A stretch of DNA of 64,000 bases from Streptomyces sp. NBC_00370 (GTDB lineage: Bacteria > Actinomycetota > Actinomycetes > Streptomycetales > Streptomycetaceae): positions 682,001 through 746,000 of the forward strand of contig NZ_CP107968.1 in NCBI RefSeq assembly GCF_036084755.1. The letters are read 5' to 3'. The position numbers and the translations under genes were made by a program. Below are positions 56,308 through 64,000 of the stretch, one piece after another. Position 1 is the stretch's first letter; each line of letters starts with the position of its first letter. The notes beneath the pieces were generated by a model. The model saw only the letters and a list, made by a program, of their open reading frames with translations, was not told where the DNA came from and did no database searches.

Positions 56308-56391
56308 ATGCGGGATCTGTGGGAGCTGACCTGCCGCCGTCACGTGGACCTTGTGCGTGTTTCCAGCGCCCTGTGTCGTCGGGCGCGATAG
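56308..56391 (+). CDS. second putative cysteine-responsive leader peptide (27 aa)
   Basis: ATG 56308 follows GAGAGGTGG by 8 bases and opens a 27-codon frame containing CRRHVDLVRVSSALCRR, nearly the same core as the leader at 53716-53823. It has two Cys codons (TGC and TGT). About 200 bases of GC-rich sequence lie between its TAG and the SsuE-like gene, with stem-forming segments such as CACCGG/CCGGTG near 56432, room enough for an attenuator. I could not work out the alternative RNA structures. Confidence 0.78.
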   Translation: MRDLWELTCRRHVDLVRVSSALCRRAR

Positions 56392-56592
56392 AACCGGGTC
56401 CCCCGAGCAGCCGCGTGTCACACCGCCGCGGCACCGGCCCGGTGTCCACCGCACGCGGGCAGTGTTTTCCCGGTCTACCTGCGGCTTTCCGTATGCCCTG
56501 CGGTCGTTGCGCCGGGCGTAGGGTCGCCCGCCGCGACACCGTACGGCCGGGCCCGCGCGCACCACCGCACCCGCAGATTTCACGAGGTGATC

Positions 56593-57153
56593 ATGGCCAC
56601 CATTCTGTCCGTCTCCGGCAGTCCGTCAGCCCACTCCCGCACCGCCCGCCTGCTCAGGCACCTCGACGCGGGACTCGCGTCCAAGGGCCATCACGTCGTC
56701 CCGTTCGACGTCCGCACACTGCCCCCCGAGGCACTGCTCGGCGCCGACTTCGCGCACCCCGAGATCGTCCGCGCGAAGGAGCTGTTCGCGCAGGCCGATG
56801 CCGTGATGATCGGCACACCCGTCTACAAGGCGGCCTACTCGGGGCTTCTCAAGTCCCTCCTCGACCTGCTGCCGCAGTACGCGCTGGCCGGCAAGACCGT
56901 GCTGCCGCTGGCCACCGGCGGCACCACCGCCCATGTCCTCGCCATCGACTACGCGCTGCGGCCCGTGCTGTCCTCCATGGGCGCGCAGCACATCGTGCAG
57001 GGCCGGTTCGTCCTCGACCGGCACATCACGATCCTCGAAGGCGGCGGGGTGTCGCTCGACGCGGAGGCGGAGAAGGGGCTCCACCAGGTGGTGGAGCAGT
57101 TCGAGTGGGCGCTGCGGCCGGGCGCCGCGTACGAGGTGCCGGCCGCCGCCTGA
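56593..57153 (+). CDS. ssuE: NADPH-dependent FMN reductase, SsuE family
   Basis: A 186-residue flavodoxin-like reductase with the SsuE hallmarks: SVSGSPSAHSRTARLL at the start, GTPVYKAAYSGLLKSLLDLLP in the middle and LPLATGGTTAHVLAIDYALRP. It would supply FMNH2 to the LLM monooxygenases and the SfnB/DszC-like flavoprotein nearby. GTG 56587 is an alternative start. It opens a three-gene plus-strand operon (SsuE, SfnB-like, SsuD), preceded by a leader peptide and divergent from LysR. Confidence 0.9.
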   Translation: MATILSVSGSPSAHSRTARLLRHLDAGLASKGHHVVPFDVRTLPPEALLGADFAHPEIVRAKELFAQADAVMIGTPVYKAAYSGLLKSLLDLLPQYALAGKTVLPLATGGTTAHVLAIDYALRPVLSSMGAQHIVQGRFVLDRHITILEGGGVSLDAEAEKGLHQVVEQFEWALRPGAAYEVPAAA

Positions 57154-57221
57154 ACCGTACGCCTGCCCCCGTCCTGCCCGTATCCCCTTCCCATCTGCCG
57201 CATTCCGCACGGAGGACCACC

Positions 57222-58442
57222 GTGACCGCATCCACACTCCCCGACGACGCGGCGCAGGCGAGCGCCCATGTGATCGCCGACGACGCCGAAGCGCTCGCCG
57301 TGGCGGCCGAGTTGGCCGACGCGTTCCGGGCCGGTGCGGCGCGGCGGGACGCGGAGCGGATCCTGCCGCGCGAGGAGCTGGCGCGGCTCTCGGCGAGCGG
57401 GCTGCTCGGGATCACGGTGCCCCGCGCGTACGGCGGCGCCGATGTCTCGGCCCGCACGCTCGCCGAGGTCTTCCGGCTGCTGGCGACAAGCGACGCCAGC
57501 CTGTCGCAGATCCCGCAGAACCACTTCGTCTACGTCAATGTGCTGCGCCGGCAAGGCGGCGCCGAGCAGCGGAAGTTCTTCTTCGCCGAGGTGCTCGCCG
57601 GGCGCAGGTTCGGCAACGCGCAGTCGGAGGCGGGCACCAAGCACGTCCAGGACATCAGGACACGGCTGGTCCCGGCGGATGACGGCTCGTACCTGCTGAC
57701 CGGCGAGAAGCACTACTCGACGGGTGCGCTGTTCGCCGACTGGATCCCGGTCCTGGCGCGGGCCGAGGAGGACGCGCTGCATGTCGCGTACGTGGCACGC
57801 GACGCGCCCGGTGTCACGGTCGTCGACGACTGGAACGGCATGGGCCAGCGGACCACGGCGAGCGGAACCGTGCGCCTCGAAGACGTCACGGTCGCGGCGG
57901 ACCGGGTCGTACCCCACCATCTGACCTTCCAGGGCCCGCAACTGCACGGCGCGGTGGCGCAGTTGCTGCATGCGGCGATCGACGTGGGTATCGCCGGCGG
58001 CGCCCTGGCCGAGGCGGCCGAGTTCGTCCGCACGAAGAGCAGGCCGTGGTTCGAGAGCGGCTTCGACACCGCCGTCGAGGACCCGCTGCTGATCCAGCGC
58101 TTCGGTGAACTGGCGCTCCAGGTACGGGCCTCGGAGGCGCTGCTGGTCGCGGCGGCGACCGCTGTGGACGCTGCGTCGGCCGATCTGACCGACGACACGG
58201 CGGCCGAGGCGTCGATCGCGGTGTCGGCGGTCAAGGTGCACGCGGCCGCCACCGCCGTGGACACGAGCAGTGCGCTGTTCGAGGTGTCGGGCACCCGCTC
58301 GGCGCTGGACAGCCTCAATCTCCACCGGCACTGGCGCGACGCGCGCACCCACACCCTGCACGACCCGGCGCGCTGGAAGATCCAGCACATCGGCCGTTAC
58401 GTGCTCAACGGGACGCTGCCGCCCCGCCACGGCCTGATCTGA
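57222..58442 (+). CDS. SfnB/DszC-like flavin-dependent monooxygenase
   Basis: A 406-residue protein of the acyl-CoA dehydrogenase fold: HVIADDAEALAVA start, YGGADVSARTLAEVFRLLA, QIPQNHFVYVNVL, FGNAQSEAGTKHVQDIRT, GEKHYSTGALFADWIPV and a closing HTLHDPARWKIQHIGRYVL. These match SfnB/DszC-type sulfur acquisition enzymes, which use reduced flavin and O2 on sulfides or sulfones and are not true acyl-CoA dehydrogenases. GTG 57222 has GGAGG 6 bases upstream. It sits between the reductase and the alkanesulfonate monooxygenase, so a sequential organosulfur pathway is plausible. Confidence 0.88.
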   Translation: MTASTLPDDAAQASAHVIADDAEALAVAAELADAFRAGAARRDAERILPREELARLSASGLLGITVPRAYGGADVSARTLAEVFRLLATSDASLSQIPQNHFVYVNVLRRQGGAEQRKFFFAEVLAGRRFGNAQSEAGTKHVQDIRTRLVPADDGSYLLTGEKHYSTGALFADWIPVLARAEEDALHVAYVARDAPGVTVVDDWNGMGQRTTASGTVRLEDVTVAADRVVPHHLTFQGPQLHGAVAQLLHAAIDVGIAGGALAEAAEFVRTKSRPWFESGFDTAVEDPLLIQRFGELALQVRASEALLVAAATAVDAASADLTDDTAAEASIAVSAVKVHAAATAVDTSSALFEVSGTRSALDSLNLHRHWRDARTHTLHDPARWKIQHIGRYVLNGTLPPRHGLI

Positions 58443-58513
58443 GCCCGTCCCCGCCCCTCCCCTGCCCTCCCCCGCCCCTCAGAAGTGTCTGCCAGAAGAG
58501 TCCGGAGAATTCA

Positions 58514-59674
58514 GTGAGCCTCACCTTCCATTGGTTCCTGCCCACATACGGAGACAGCCGCCACATCGTCGGCGGCGGACACGGTCTGCCCGCCGGCGCC
58601 GCCGGCGGTCAGCGCCCCGCCAGTCTCGGCTATCTCAGCCAGATCGGCCGTGCGGCTGAGCAGTTGGGGTTCGTGGGGGCTCTGACACCGACGGGCGCCT
58701 GGTGCGAGGACGCGTGGCTGACCACGGCGATGCTGGCGCGGGAGACCGAACGGCTGAAGTTCCTGGTCGCCTTCCGCCCCGGCTTCGTCGCACCGACGCT
58801 CGCGGCCCAGATGGCGGCCACGTTCCAACGACACGCGCCGGGGCGGCTGTTGCTCAATGTCGTCACGGGTGGCGAGAGCCATGAGCAGCGCGCGTACGGC
58901 GACTTCCTCGACAAGGAGGGCCGCTACGCGCGTACCGGCGAATTCCTGCACATCGTCAGGGAGTTGTGGCAGGGCAGGTCCGTCTCGTTCACCGGCGAAC
59001 ACCTTCAGGTGGAGAACGCGCAGCTGGCCCGCGTCCCCGATCCGGTGCCGCCCGTCTACTTCGGCGGTTCCTCACCGGCGGCGGGGCAGGTCGCCGCACG
59101 CCACAGCGATGTCTATCTGACCTGGGGAGAGCCCCCGGCGCAGGTCGCGGAGAAGGTCGCCTGGATCCGCGCCCTGGCGGCCGAGCAGGGCCGTACCGTA
59201 CGTTTCGGCATCCGGCTGCATGTGATCGCGCGCGACACGGCGGAACAGGCGTGGGCCGAGGCCCGGCGGTTGCTCGACGGTTTCTCGGACGAGGCGGTGA
59301 AGGCGGTCCAGACCGGCCTGGCCCGCAGCGAGTCGGAGGGCCAGCGCCGCATGCTCGCCCTGCACGGCGGGGACAGGGACGGCCTGGAGGTGTCACCCAA
59401 CCTGTGGGCGGGCGTCGGCCTGGTACGCGGCGGCGCGGGTACGGCGCTGGTGGGCAGCCACGCCGAGATCGCGGAACGTATCACCGAGTACCACGACCTG
59501 GGCATCGACGAGTTCATCATGTCGGGCCACCCGCATGTCGAGGAGGCGTACTGGTTCGGCGAGGGCGTCCTGCCGCTGCTCGCCAAGTCCGGTCTGTGGA
59601 CGCACCCGAACAGCCCGGCCGGCGCGCGGCAGGACGGCGCTGTCCCGTTCGCGGGCGTGAGCGGCAAGGGCTGA
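58514..59674 (+). CDS. ssuD: FMNH2-dependent alkanesulfonate monooxygenase, SsuD-like
   Basis: A 386-residue luciferase-like monooxygenase with SsuD marks: TFHWFLPTYGDSR at the start, LNVVTGGESHEQRAYGDFLDKEGRYARTGEF split over a loop, SVSFTGEHLQVENA, YFGGSSPAAGQVAARHSDVYLTWGEP and FIMSGHPHVEEAYWFGEGV. It cleaves the C-S bond of alkanesulfonates, releasing sulfite. GTG 58514 has GGAG 7 bases upstream. It ends the operon and converges with a methyltransferase gene. No SsuABC-type transporter genes lie in the window. Confidence 0.92.
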   Translation: MSLTFHWFLPTYGDSRHIVGGGHGLPAGAAGGQRPASLGYLSQIGRAAEQLGFVGALTPTGAWCEDAWLTTAMLARETERLKFLVAFRPGFVAPTLAAQMAATFQRHAPGRLLLNVVTGGESHEQRAYGDFLDKEGRYARTGEFLHIVRELWQGRSVSFTGEHLQVENAQLARVPDPVPPVYFGGSSPAAGQVAARHSDVYLTWGEPPAQVAEKVAWIRALAAEQGRTVRFGIRLHVIARDTAEQAWAEARRLLDGFSDEAVKAVQTGLARSESEGQRRMLALHGGDRDGLEVSPNLWAGVGLVRGGAGTALVGSHAEIAERITEYHDLGIDEFIMSGHPHVEEAYWFGEGVLPLLAKSGLWTHPNSPAGARQDGAVPFAGVSGKG

Positions 59675-59707
59675 GCACGTACGGCGTGGGCCTTGAGCGC
59701 CGATCGC

Positions 59708-60565
59708 TCAGGTGGTCGCCAGCAGCAGGTCTTCGCCGCTCGACGGGCGAAGGCCGTCGGCGCGACCGCTGAAGTAGCGCTCGGCGAGCGAGGCCCCCGA
59801 CACGTGCTCGACGTCGGAGAACCCGGCGTCCCGGGCCAGCGCCAGCATCTCCTGCGGGGTGTAGAAGCTGACGAACGGTGTGCCGGACGCCCGCGCGCCC
59901 TTCTGACTCGTCTCAAGGCCGCCGCGGTCGGCGTCCTGCACCAGGTCGGTCGGCAGCAGGAAGGTCATGGCGAGCGTCGAGCCCGCCGCGAGCCCGGCGA
60001 TCTGCCGCAGGGTGGCCGCCGTGGCGTCCTTGGTGAGGTACATGGTGACGCCGGTGGAGACGACGACCGCCGGACTCCCCGGATCGAAGCCCGCCCCGGT
60101 CAGCCGCTCCAGCCAGTCCTCGCTCGCCTCGAAGTCGACCGGCACCAGCCGCAGCCCGTCGGGGACGCCGTAGCCGAGTTCGGTCAGCCGGTGGCGCTTC
60201 CACGCCTGCGGGCCCGGCCGGTCGACCTCGAAGATCCGCAGGCGGGCGGCGATCTCCGGCCTGCGCTGGGCGAAGGTGTCGAGACCGGCCCCCAGGACGA
60301 CGTACTGACCGACGCCGTGCCCGGACCGCTCCACGACCAGGTCCTCGACGAAGCGGGCGCGGGCGACCATGGCCGCCCGGAAACCGCTGGTGGCCCGCGG
60401 GTCCATGTCGGGGCGGCTGCGCCAGTCGTCGTCGGGGCCCGCCAGCCGCAGCCCTACCTCGTCCTCCAGCACGTACGGCGGAGCGTCGACCTGGACGTGC
60501 ATCGCCCGCCACAGCGCGGTCCGTACGGCCGTGCTGTCCGGGGCGGTGTTCTGTCCGTCCGTCAT
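59708..60565 (-). CDS. class I SAM methyltransferase, TIGR00027/LCM family
   Basis: A 285-residue protein of the leucine carboxyl methyltransferase-like family common in actinomycetes: RARFVEDLV, the SAM loop YVVLGAGLDTFAQR, FEVDRPGPQAWKR, VPVDFEASEDW and VSTGVTMYLT. Many such proteins O-methylate small metabolites or polyketides; no target is indicated here. It follows the SpoIIE-type phosphatase gene by 28 bases on the same strand, so cotranscription is possible. Confidence 0.88.
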   Translation of the reverse strand: MTDGQNTAPDSTAVRTALWRAMHVQVDAPPYVLEDEVGLRLAGPDDDWRSRPDMDPRATSGFRAAMVARARFVEDLVVERSGHGVGQYVVLGAGLDTFAQRRPEIAARLRIFEVDRPGPQAWKRHRLTELGYGVPDGLRLVPVDFEASEDWLERLTGAGFDPGSPAVVVSTGVTMYLTKDATAATLRQIAGLAAGSTLAMTFLLPTDLVQDADRGGLETSQKGARASGTPFVSFYTPQEMLALARDAGFSDVEHVSGASLAERYFSGRADGLRPSSGEDLLLATT

Positions 60566-60593
60566 GGCGCTCTCCCGTCCTTCGGTCCCTGGC

Positions 60594-61787
60594 TCAGGCG
60601 CCGAGCGGAGGACCGGCCCCCAGCCACTCGCACAGGAGCACGGTCGCGTCGTCGTGCAGTTCGCCGTGATGGTAGTCGAGGAAGGCGTGCGAAAAGCGGC
60701 GTACGGTCTCCGAGACGCTCAGCCCGTCGGCCGGGTACCGGGTGAGTACGGAGATGAACCGGTCGAGGCCGAACTCCTGGCCGTGCGGGCGCCGCGCCTC
60801 CGTGATGCCGTCGGTGTAGAGCACCACGCGGTCCCCGGGTTCGAGCTGCTGGTGGCAGAGCGTCGTCTCCAGATCGCCGAGCCCGGTGCCGAGCGGATAC
60901 GCCGGTTTGCACCGCAGGACGACCGCGTCGCTCCCGCGCACCAGGAGCGGCGGGTGGTGCCCGAAGTTCGCCCAGGTCAGCAGCCCCGTGCGGGTGTCCA
61001 GGAAGGCGAGCACAGCGGTGGCGTACCGGACGTCGTCGAACTGCCCGGCCAGCTCTCGCTCGATGACGTCGGCCGTCTCGGCGATCCCGGCGCCCCGGCG
61101 GCGGGCGCTGCGGGAAGCGGCGACGGCGAGGGCCGCCGTCTGGCCGGCCGCGGTGTCGTGCCCCATCGCGTCGAAGATCGACAAATAGACTCGCGGGCCG
61201 GCCGTCGCGTAGTCGTACGCGTCGCCGCTGACCCGGTACGACGGCTCCAGGGTCGCGCACACGGCGACCCGCGAGTCGGTGTACGTGCGCGGCGGGATCA
61301 GCTGCCACTGCGCTTCCGCCGACACCAGCATCGGCTGGGTGCGGTTCAGCCGGGCGTAGGTGTCGCTGTGGCCGCGCTTGGTGGAGACGGACAGCGCCAC
61401 GAGGGTCGCCAGCGCGGTGGCGTTCTCGCGTACCTCGGCGGAGTCGCGCGTGGCGGCGACGAACATCAGACCGATGCGTTCCTTGCCGTTGAACATCGGC
61501 ACCCAGTACGCGGCCCCGGCGGCCGGCGGTGTGTGCACGGGGCGGATCTCGCCGTACTGGTAGGCCCGGCCGCCCTCGGTGTCCTGGATGCCGATCACCC
61601 GGTCGACGGACGGCGCGGTCAGCGCCCCGGCGATCAGATGGAGCCCGCGGCGCTCGACGTCACCGACGTAGATCCGCACCTCGGTGATGCCGACGGCCTT
61701 GGCGTGCTCGCTCACCGTGTCCGGCAGGTCGTCGAACGACGTGGTCCCGATGACCTTCAGCAAGCCCGCGAACATCCGATCCGCCAC
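60594..61787 (-). CDS. PP2C/SpoIIE-type serine phosphatase with N-terminal GAF-like sensor
   Basis: A 397-residue protein: N-terminal sensor region (~1-150, GAF-like with AYWVPMFNGKERIGLMFVA), then a SpoIIE phosphatase domain with metal-binding Asp residues in RVSGDAYDYA, IFDAMGHD, LYTDGITEAR and HDDATVLL. It should dephosphorylate an anti-anti-sigma factor or similar partner and so feed a partner-switching stress or development pathway, common in Streptomyces. No anti-sigma or antagonist gene is adjacent. Confidence 0.92.
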   Translation of the reverse strand: MADRMFAGLLKVIGTTSFDDLPDTVSEHAKAVGITEVRIYVGDVERRGLHLIAGALTAPSVDRVIGIQDTEGGRAYQYGEIRPVHTPPAAGAAYWVPMFNGKERIGLMFVAATRDSAEVRENATALATLVALSVSTKRGHSDTYARLNRTQPMLVSAEAQWQLIPPRTYTDSRVAVCATLEPSYRVSGDAYDYATAGPRVYLSIFDAMGHDTAAGQTAALAVAASRSARRRGAGIAETADVIERELAGQFDDVRYATAVLAFLDTRTGLLTWANFGHHPPLLVRGSDAVVLRCKPAYPLGTGLGDLETTLCHQQLEPGDRVVLYTDGITEARRPHGQEFGLDRFISVLTRYPADGLSVSETVRRFSHAFLDYHHGELHDDATVLLCEWLGAGPPLGA

Positions 61788-61851
61788 TACCGTCCCGGCC
61801 CCTCACGTCAGCAGTCGCCAAACATCCCTTTTCGGGTTGTTCCCATGCATA

Positions 61852-62637
61852 TCATGCGCTGTGCTGATGGTCGGTCAGACGGGCCTGCAGCTCGGCGTAC
61901 GGCGTCGCCTCGGGCAGGTCGGGGTGGCCGTCACGGACCGAGAGCGCCGTACGGACGGCGGCCTGGACCGCCGCACGGTAGGGCAGGGAGCCGGTGCTGA
62001 CGCGCCGTACGCCCAGCTCCCCCAGCCGCTCGACGGTGAGTCCCGGGACGACCAGGACATTCACCGGAACGGGGATGGCGTCCGTCAGCTCCCGCAGGAC
62101 GGCCGGCTCGCTCGCGCCGGGTACGAAGATCCCGTCGGCGCCGGCTTCGACGTACGCGCTCGCGCGGCGCAGGGTGGCCTCGACGGTGGCGTCCTGGCCG
62201 AGCCAGTACGTGTCCACTCGCGCGTTGACGAACAGCTCGGGCGAACGGTCCTTGACGGCGCGGACCTTGTCGGCGTGCAGCTCCGGCGCGATCAGCCGCT
62301 CGGCCGTGCTGTCCTCGATGTTGATCCCCGCCACGTCGAGCCGGGCGGTGTAGTCGGCGACGTCACGCGGCAGATCCGCGTAGCCGTCCTCGATGTCCAT
62401 CGTGACGTACACGGCGCGGCCGGCGTCGGCGATACCGGCCAGTTCGCGGGCCAGGGCGAGATTCGCGTCCTTGGTGGAGCGCTCGCCGTCGGGGCGTCCG
62501 TGGCTCTGGGCCACCCCGAAGCTGGTGGTGCCCACCGCCCGGAAACCGGCGGCGACGAAGGCCAGGGCGGACGGCAGGTCCCAGGCGTTGGGCAGGACAA
62601 GAGGGGGGTCGTGGTGGTGAAGGTCGCGGAAGGTCAT
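61852..62637 (-). CDS. isocitrate lyase/PEP mutase family enzyme
   Basis: A 261-residue TIM barrel of the ICL/PEPM superfamily: VLPNAWDLPSALAFVAAGF, VGTTSFGVA, the metal-binding VTMDIEDGYADLP and INIEDSTAERL. The ICL-specific KKCGH loop is absent, so the role is closer to methylisocitrate lyase-like, oxaloacetate hydrolase or phosphonopyruvate-type enzymes; the sequence does not say which. ATG 62637 has no clear ribosome site; CACTAT just upstream may be part of a leaderless promoter. Confidence 0.88.
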   Translation of the reverse strand: MTFRDLHHHDPPLVLPNAWDLPSALAFVAAGFRAVGTTSFGVAQSHGRPDGERSTKDANLALARELAGIADAGRAVYVTMDIEDGYADLPRDVADYTARLDVAGINIEDSTAERLIAPELHADKVRAVKDRSPELFVNARVDTYWLGQDATVEATLRRASAYVEAGADGIFVPGASEPAVLRELTDAIPVPVNVLVVPGLTVERLGELGVRRVSTGSLPYRAAVQAAVRTALSVRDGHPDLPEATPYAELQARLTDHQHSA

Positions 62638-62715
62638 GATAGTGACGCTACTGGCCTGTCGTTCCGGCGCCAGGCGAAGCATCCGCTGTGACCGACCGTG
62701 ACCGGGAGGACGAAG

Positions 62716-63513
62716 ATGACGACGCCGGCGAATCTGCCCGAGGTCGTGTCGCGCGAGGAATGGCTCGCTGCCCGCAAGGAACTGCTGGCCAAGGAGAAGG
62801 ACGTCACCCGGGCACGCGACCGGCTCAACGCCGAACGGCGCCGGCTGCCCATGGTGCGCGTCGACAAGCCGTACGCCTTCGAAGGCCCGGACGGGCGGGT
62901 CGGCCTGCTGGATCTGTTCGAGGGCCGGCAGCAGCTGGTCATGCACCGCTTCATGTGGATGTTCGACATCGACGCCGACGGCACCGAACACCCCCGCGAC
63001 ACCGGCTGCTCAAGCTGCTCGTCGGCGGCCGACGGGATCGGCAGGCTGCGGCAACTCCACGTCCGCAACACCAGGTTGGTGGCGGTGACCCGCGCGCCGT
63101 ACCCGACGCTCGCGGCGTTCCGCGAGCGAATGGGGTGGACGTTTCCGTGGTACTCCTCGGCCGGCAGCGACTTCAACTACGACTTCCACGCGACGGTCGA
63201 CGACCGCGTGGCGCCGGTGCGGGTCTTCCACCGCACGGAGGCCGAACTCGCCGCAGCGGGCATGCCGTGGTCGGAGGAGATGCGCGGCGACTGGCCGGGC
63301 ATCAGCACGTTCCTGCGCGTCGGGGACGAGGTCTTCCACACGTACTCGACGTTCGGCCGGGGCATCGAGGAGTTCCACAACGGCTACCACTACCTCGACC
63401 TCACCGCACTGGGCCGCCAGGAGGCCTGGGAGGAACCGGAAGGACGCGCGGTCCCCCTGGGCCTCCAGGTCGGCGGCCCGGCGATGCGCCTGCCGGACGA
63501 GTACGACGCCTGA
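62716..63513 (+). CDS. DUF899 thioredoxin-like protein
   Basis: A 265-residue DUF899 protein: VSREEWLAARKELLAKEKDVTRARD, RRRLPMVRVDKPYAFEGP, LFEGRQQLVMHRFMW, a GCSSCSSAADG loop, FPWYSSAGSDFNYDF and GIEEFHNGYHYLDLT. The fold is thioredoxin-like, and the CSSC segment could be redox-active, but the reaction is unknown. ATG 62716 is fixed by GGGAGG 6 bases upstream. It is divergent from the PEP mutase-like gene. Confidence 0.9.
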   Translation: MTTPANLPEVVSREEWLAARKELLAKEKDVTRARDRLNAERRRLPMVRVDKPYAFEGPDGRVGLLDLFEGRQQLVMHRFMWMFDIDADGTEHPRDTGCSSCSSAADGIGRLRQLHVRNTRLVAVTRAPYPTLAAFRERMGWTFPWYSSAGSDFNYDFHATVDDRVAPVRVFHRTEAELAAAGMPWSEEMRGDWPGISTFLRVGDEVFHTYSTFGRGIEEFHNGYHYLDLTALGRQEAWEEPEGRAVPLGLQVGGPAMRLPDEYDA

Positions 63514-63526
63514 CGGGCCGGAGGGT

Positions 63527-63706
63527 TCAGCTGTTGATCGAACCGGTGATCGCCGCGTTCGTGTTGCCCCTGCGCGCCGCGCGTTCGCCGGCCCGACGGG
63601 CCTCCTCCGGGGTGGCTCCGGCTGCCGCCGCCTTCAAGGTGGCGTCCGTGCGGCGCTGTTCGATCTGTTCGGCCCGCTTGCGCTTCAACTTGCTGAAGAA
63701 AGACAT
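63527..63706 (-). CDS. small basic protein of unknown function (59 aa)
   Basis: A 59-residue, highly charged helical protein (SFFSKLKRKRAEQIEQRRTD at the start, then an Ala/Arg-rich helix EEARRAGERAARRGNTN). There is no signal peptide, membrane helix or known domain. ATG 63706 is chosen because the open frame upstream is Pro/Gly-rich and lacks a ribosome site. It converges with the DUF899 gene, 13 bases apart. Confidence 0.6.
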   Translation of the reverse strand: MSFFSKLKRKRAEQIEQRRTDATLKAAAAGATPEEARRAGERAARRGNTNAAITGSINS

Positions 63707-63808
63707 GATGATCGCCTGCCCGAGGGGCAACGCACCAAACGCGGGCCCGGGCCCCTGGCACAATCGGTGAGTTCCGTGTTGCTTACGGGTCTTGATGGGA
63801 GGGCTGCC

Positions 63809-64000
63809 ATGACACTTTCAGCTGAGGATCGCTTCGTCGTCACCGACCTGATCTCGATGCACGGTCACCTCGTCGACAGCGGAGAGCTGGACAGACTCGG
63901 CGAGTTGTTCACCGAGGACGTCGTCTACGACCTCACCGACTTCGATGTCGTTCTCACCCGGCTGGACTCCGGTGAAGTGCACGCCCTCTCCAAGGGAATT
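63809..64000 (+). CDS. SnoaL-like/NTF2 family protein (3' partial)
   Basis: The first 64 residues of a SnoaL_4-type protein run off the right edge: LSAEDRFVVTDLISMHGHLV, then SGELDRLGELFTEDVVYDLT. This helix-helix-strand opening is typical of NTF2-fold dehydratases, cyclases and oxidoreductase-like proteins. GGGAGG lies 6 bases before ATG 63809. Function cannot be judged without the rest. Confidence 0.8.
   Translation, partial: MTLSAEDRFVVTDLISMHGHLVDSGELDRLGELFTEDVVYDLTDFDVVLTRLDSGEVHALSKGI

Noticed and set aside
1..64000. CRISPR array, tRNA, rRNA, integrase or full insertion sequence
   Set aside because: No spaced repeats, cloverleaf-like sequence or transposase/integrase motif was noticed; the only repeats are the 8-bp array and the inverted repeat described.

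Overview
The DNA is very GC-rich, with strong G/C bias at third codon positions, GTG and TTG starts, 1-4 bp gene overlaps, Tat signals, a conservon, an SsgA-like protein and DUF574/GAF-ANTAR proteins. Together these point to Streptomyces or a very close actinomycete. No tRNA, rRNA, integrase, transposase gene or CRISPR array was seen.

Region 1 (1-28133) is the 3' part of a calcium-dependent lipopeptide cluster of the CDA type. Two NRPS genes on the plus strand carry five modules. The adenylation codes I read by hand give Asp - Gly - (D-)Asn - Glu/3-methyl-Glu - aromatic (probably Trp), then a thioesterase, matching CDA residues 7-11. They are followed by an alpha/beta hydrolase and a HasP-like phosphotransferase. 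Converging on these from the right is a minus-strand run: ACP, FabF, HxcO, FabH and HcmO (the epoxyhexanoyl-tail set), a Tat-secreted protein, AsnO (Asn 3-hydroxylase) and an ABC exporter. A perfect hairpin separates the two arms. The first NRPS gene, regulators and glutamate methyltransferase lie, if present, left of the window.

Region 2 (28381-44616) is mixed chromosomal content: a DUF574 methyltransferase, aldo/keto reductase, LysE exporter, SnoaL and YceI proteins, a YCII/ECF42-type sigma pair, a Tat-secreted discoidin protein with a palindromic operator, a sortase substrate plus class F-like sortase, a second ECF sigma with a Pro-rich membrane protein, a PoxB-like TPP enzyme coupled to a YihY membrane protein, two GAF-ANTAR regulators and an SsgA-like protein. 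An 8-bp tandem repeat and a long perfect inverted repeat that could be a MITE lie here.

Region 3 (44919-51074) is a conservon: CvnA (HATPase), CvnB (roadblock), CvnC (DUF742), CvnD (GTPase) and two P450s, all overlapping. The first P450 lacks the ExxR motif, as CYP157 proteins do. One uncharacterised gene follows.

Region 4 (51111-59674) is an organosulfur/cysteine island: two LLM monooxygenases, cysteine synthase, a LysR regulator, an SsuE-like FMN reductase, an SfnB/DszC-like flavoprotein and SsuD. Two short ORFs sharing the motif RRHVDLxRVSSALC precede the two sulfur operons and look like cysteine-responsive leader peptides.

Region 5 (59708-64000) holds a TIGR00027-type methyltransferase, a SpoIIE-type phosphatase, a PEP mutase/isocitrate lyase family enzyme, a DUF899 protein, a small unknown protein and the start of a SnoaL-like gene cut by the window edge.
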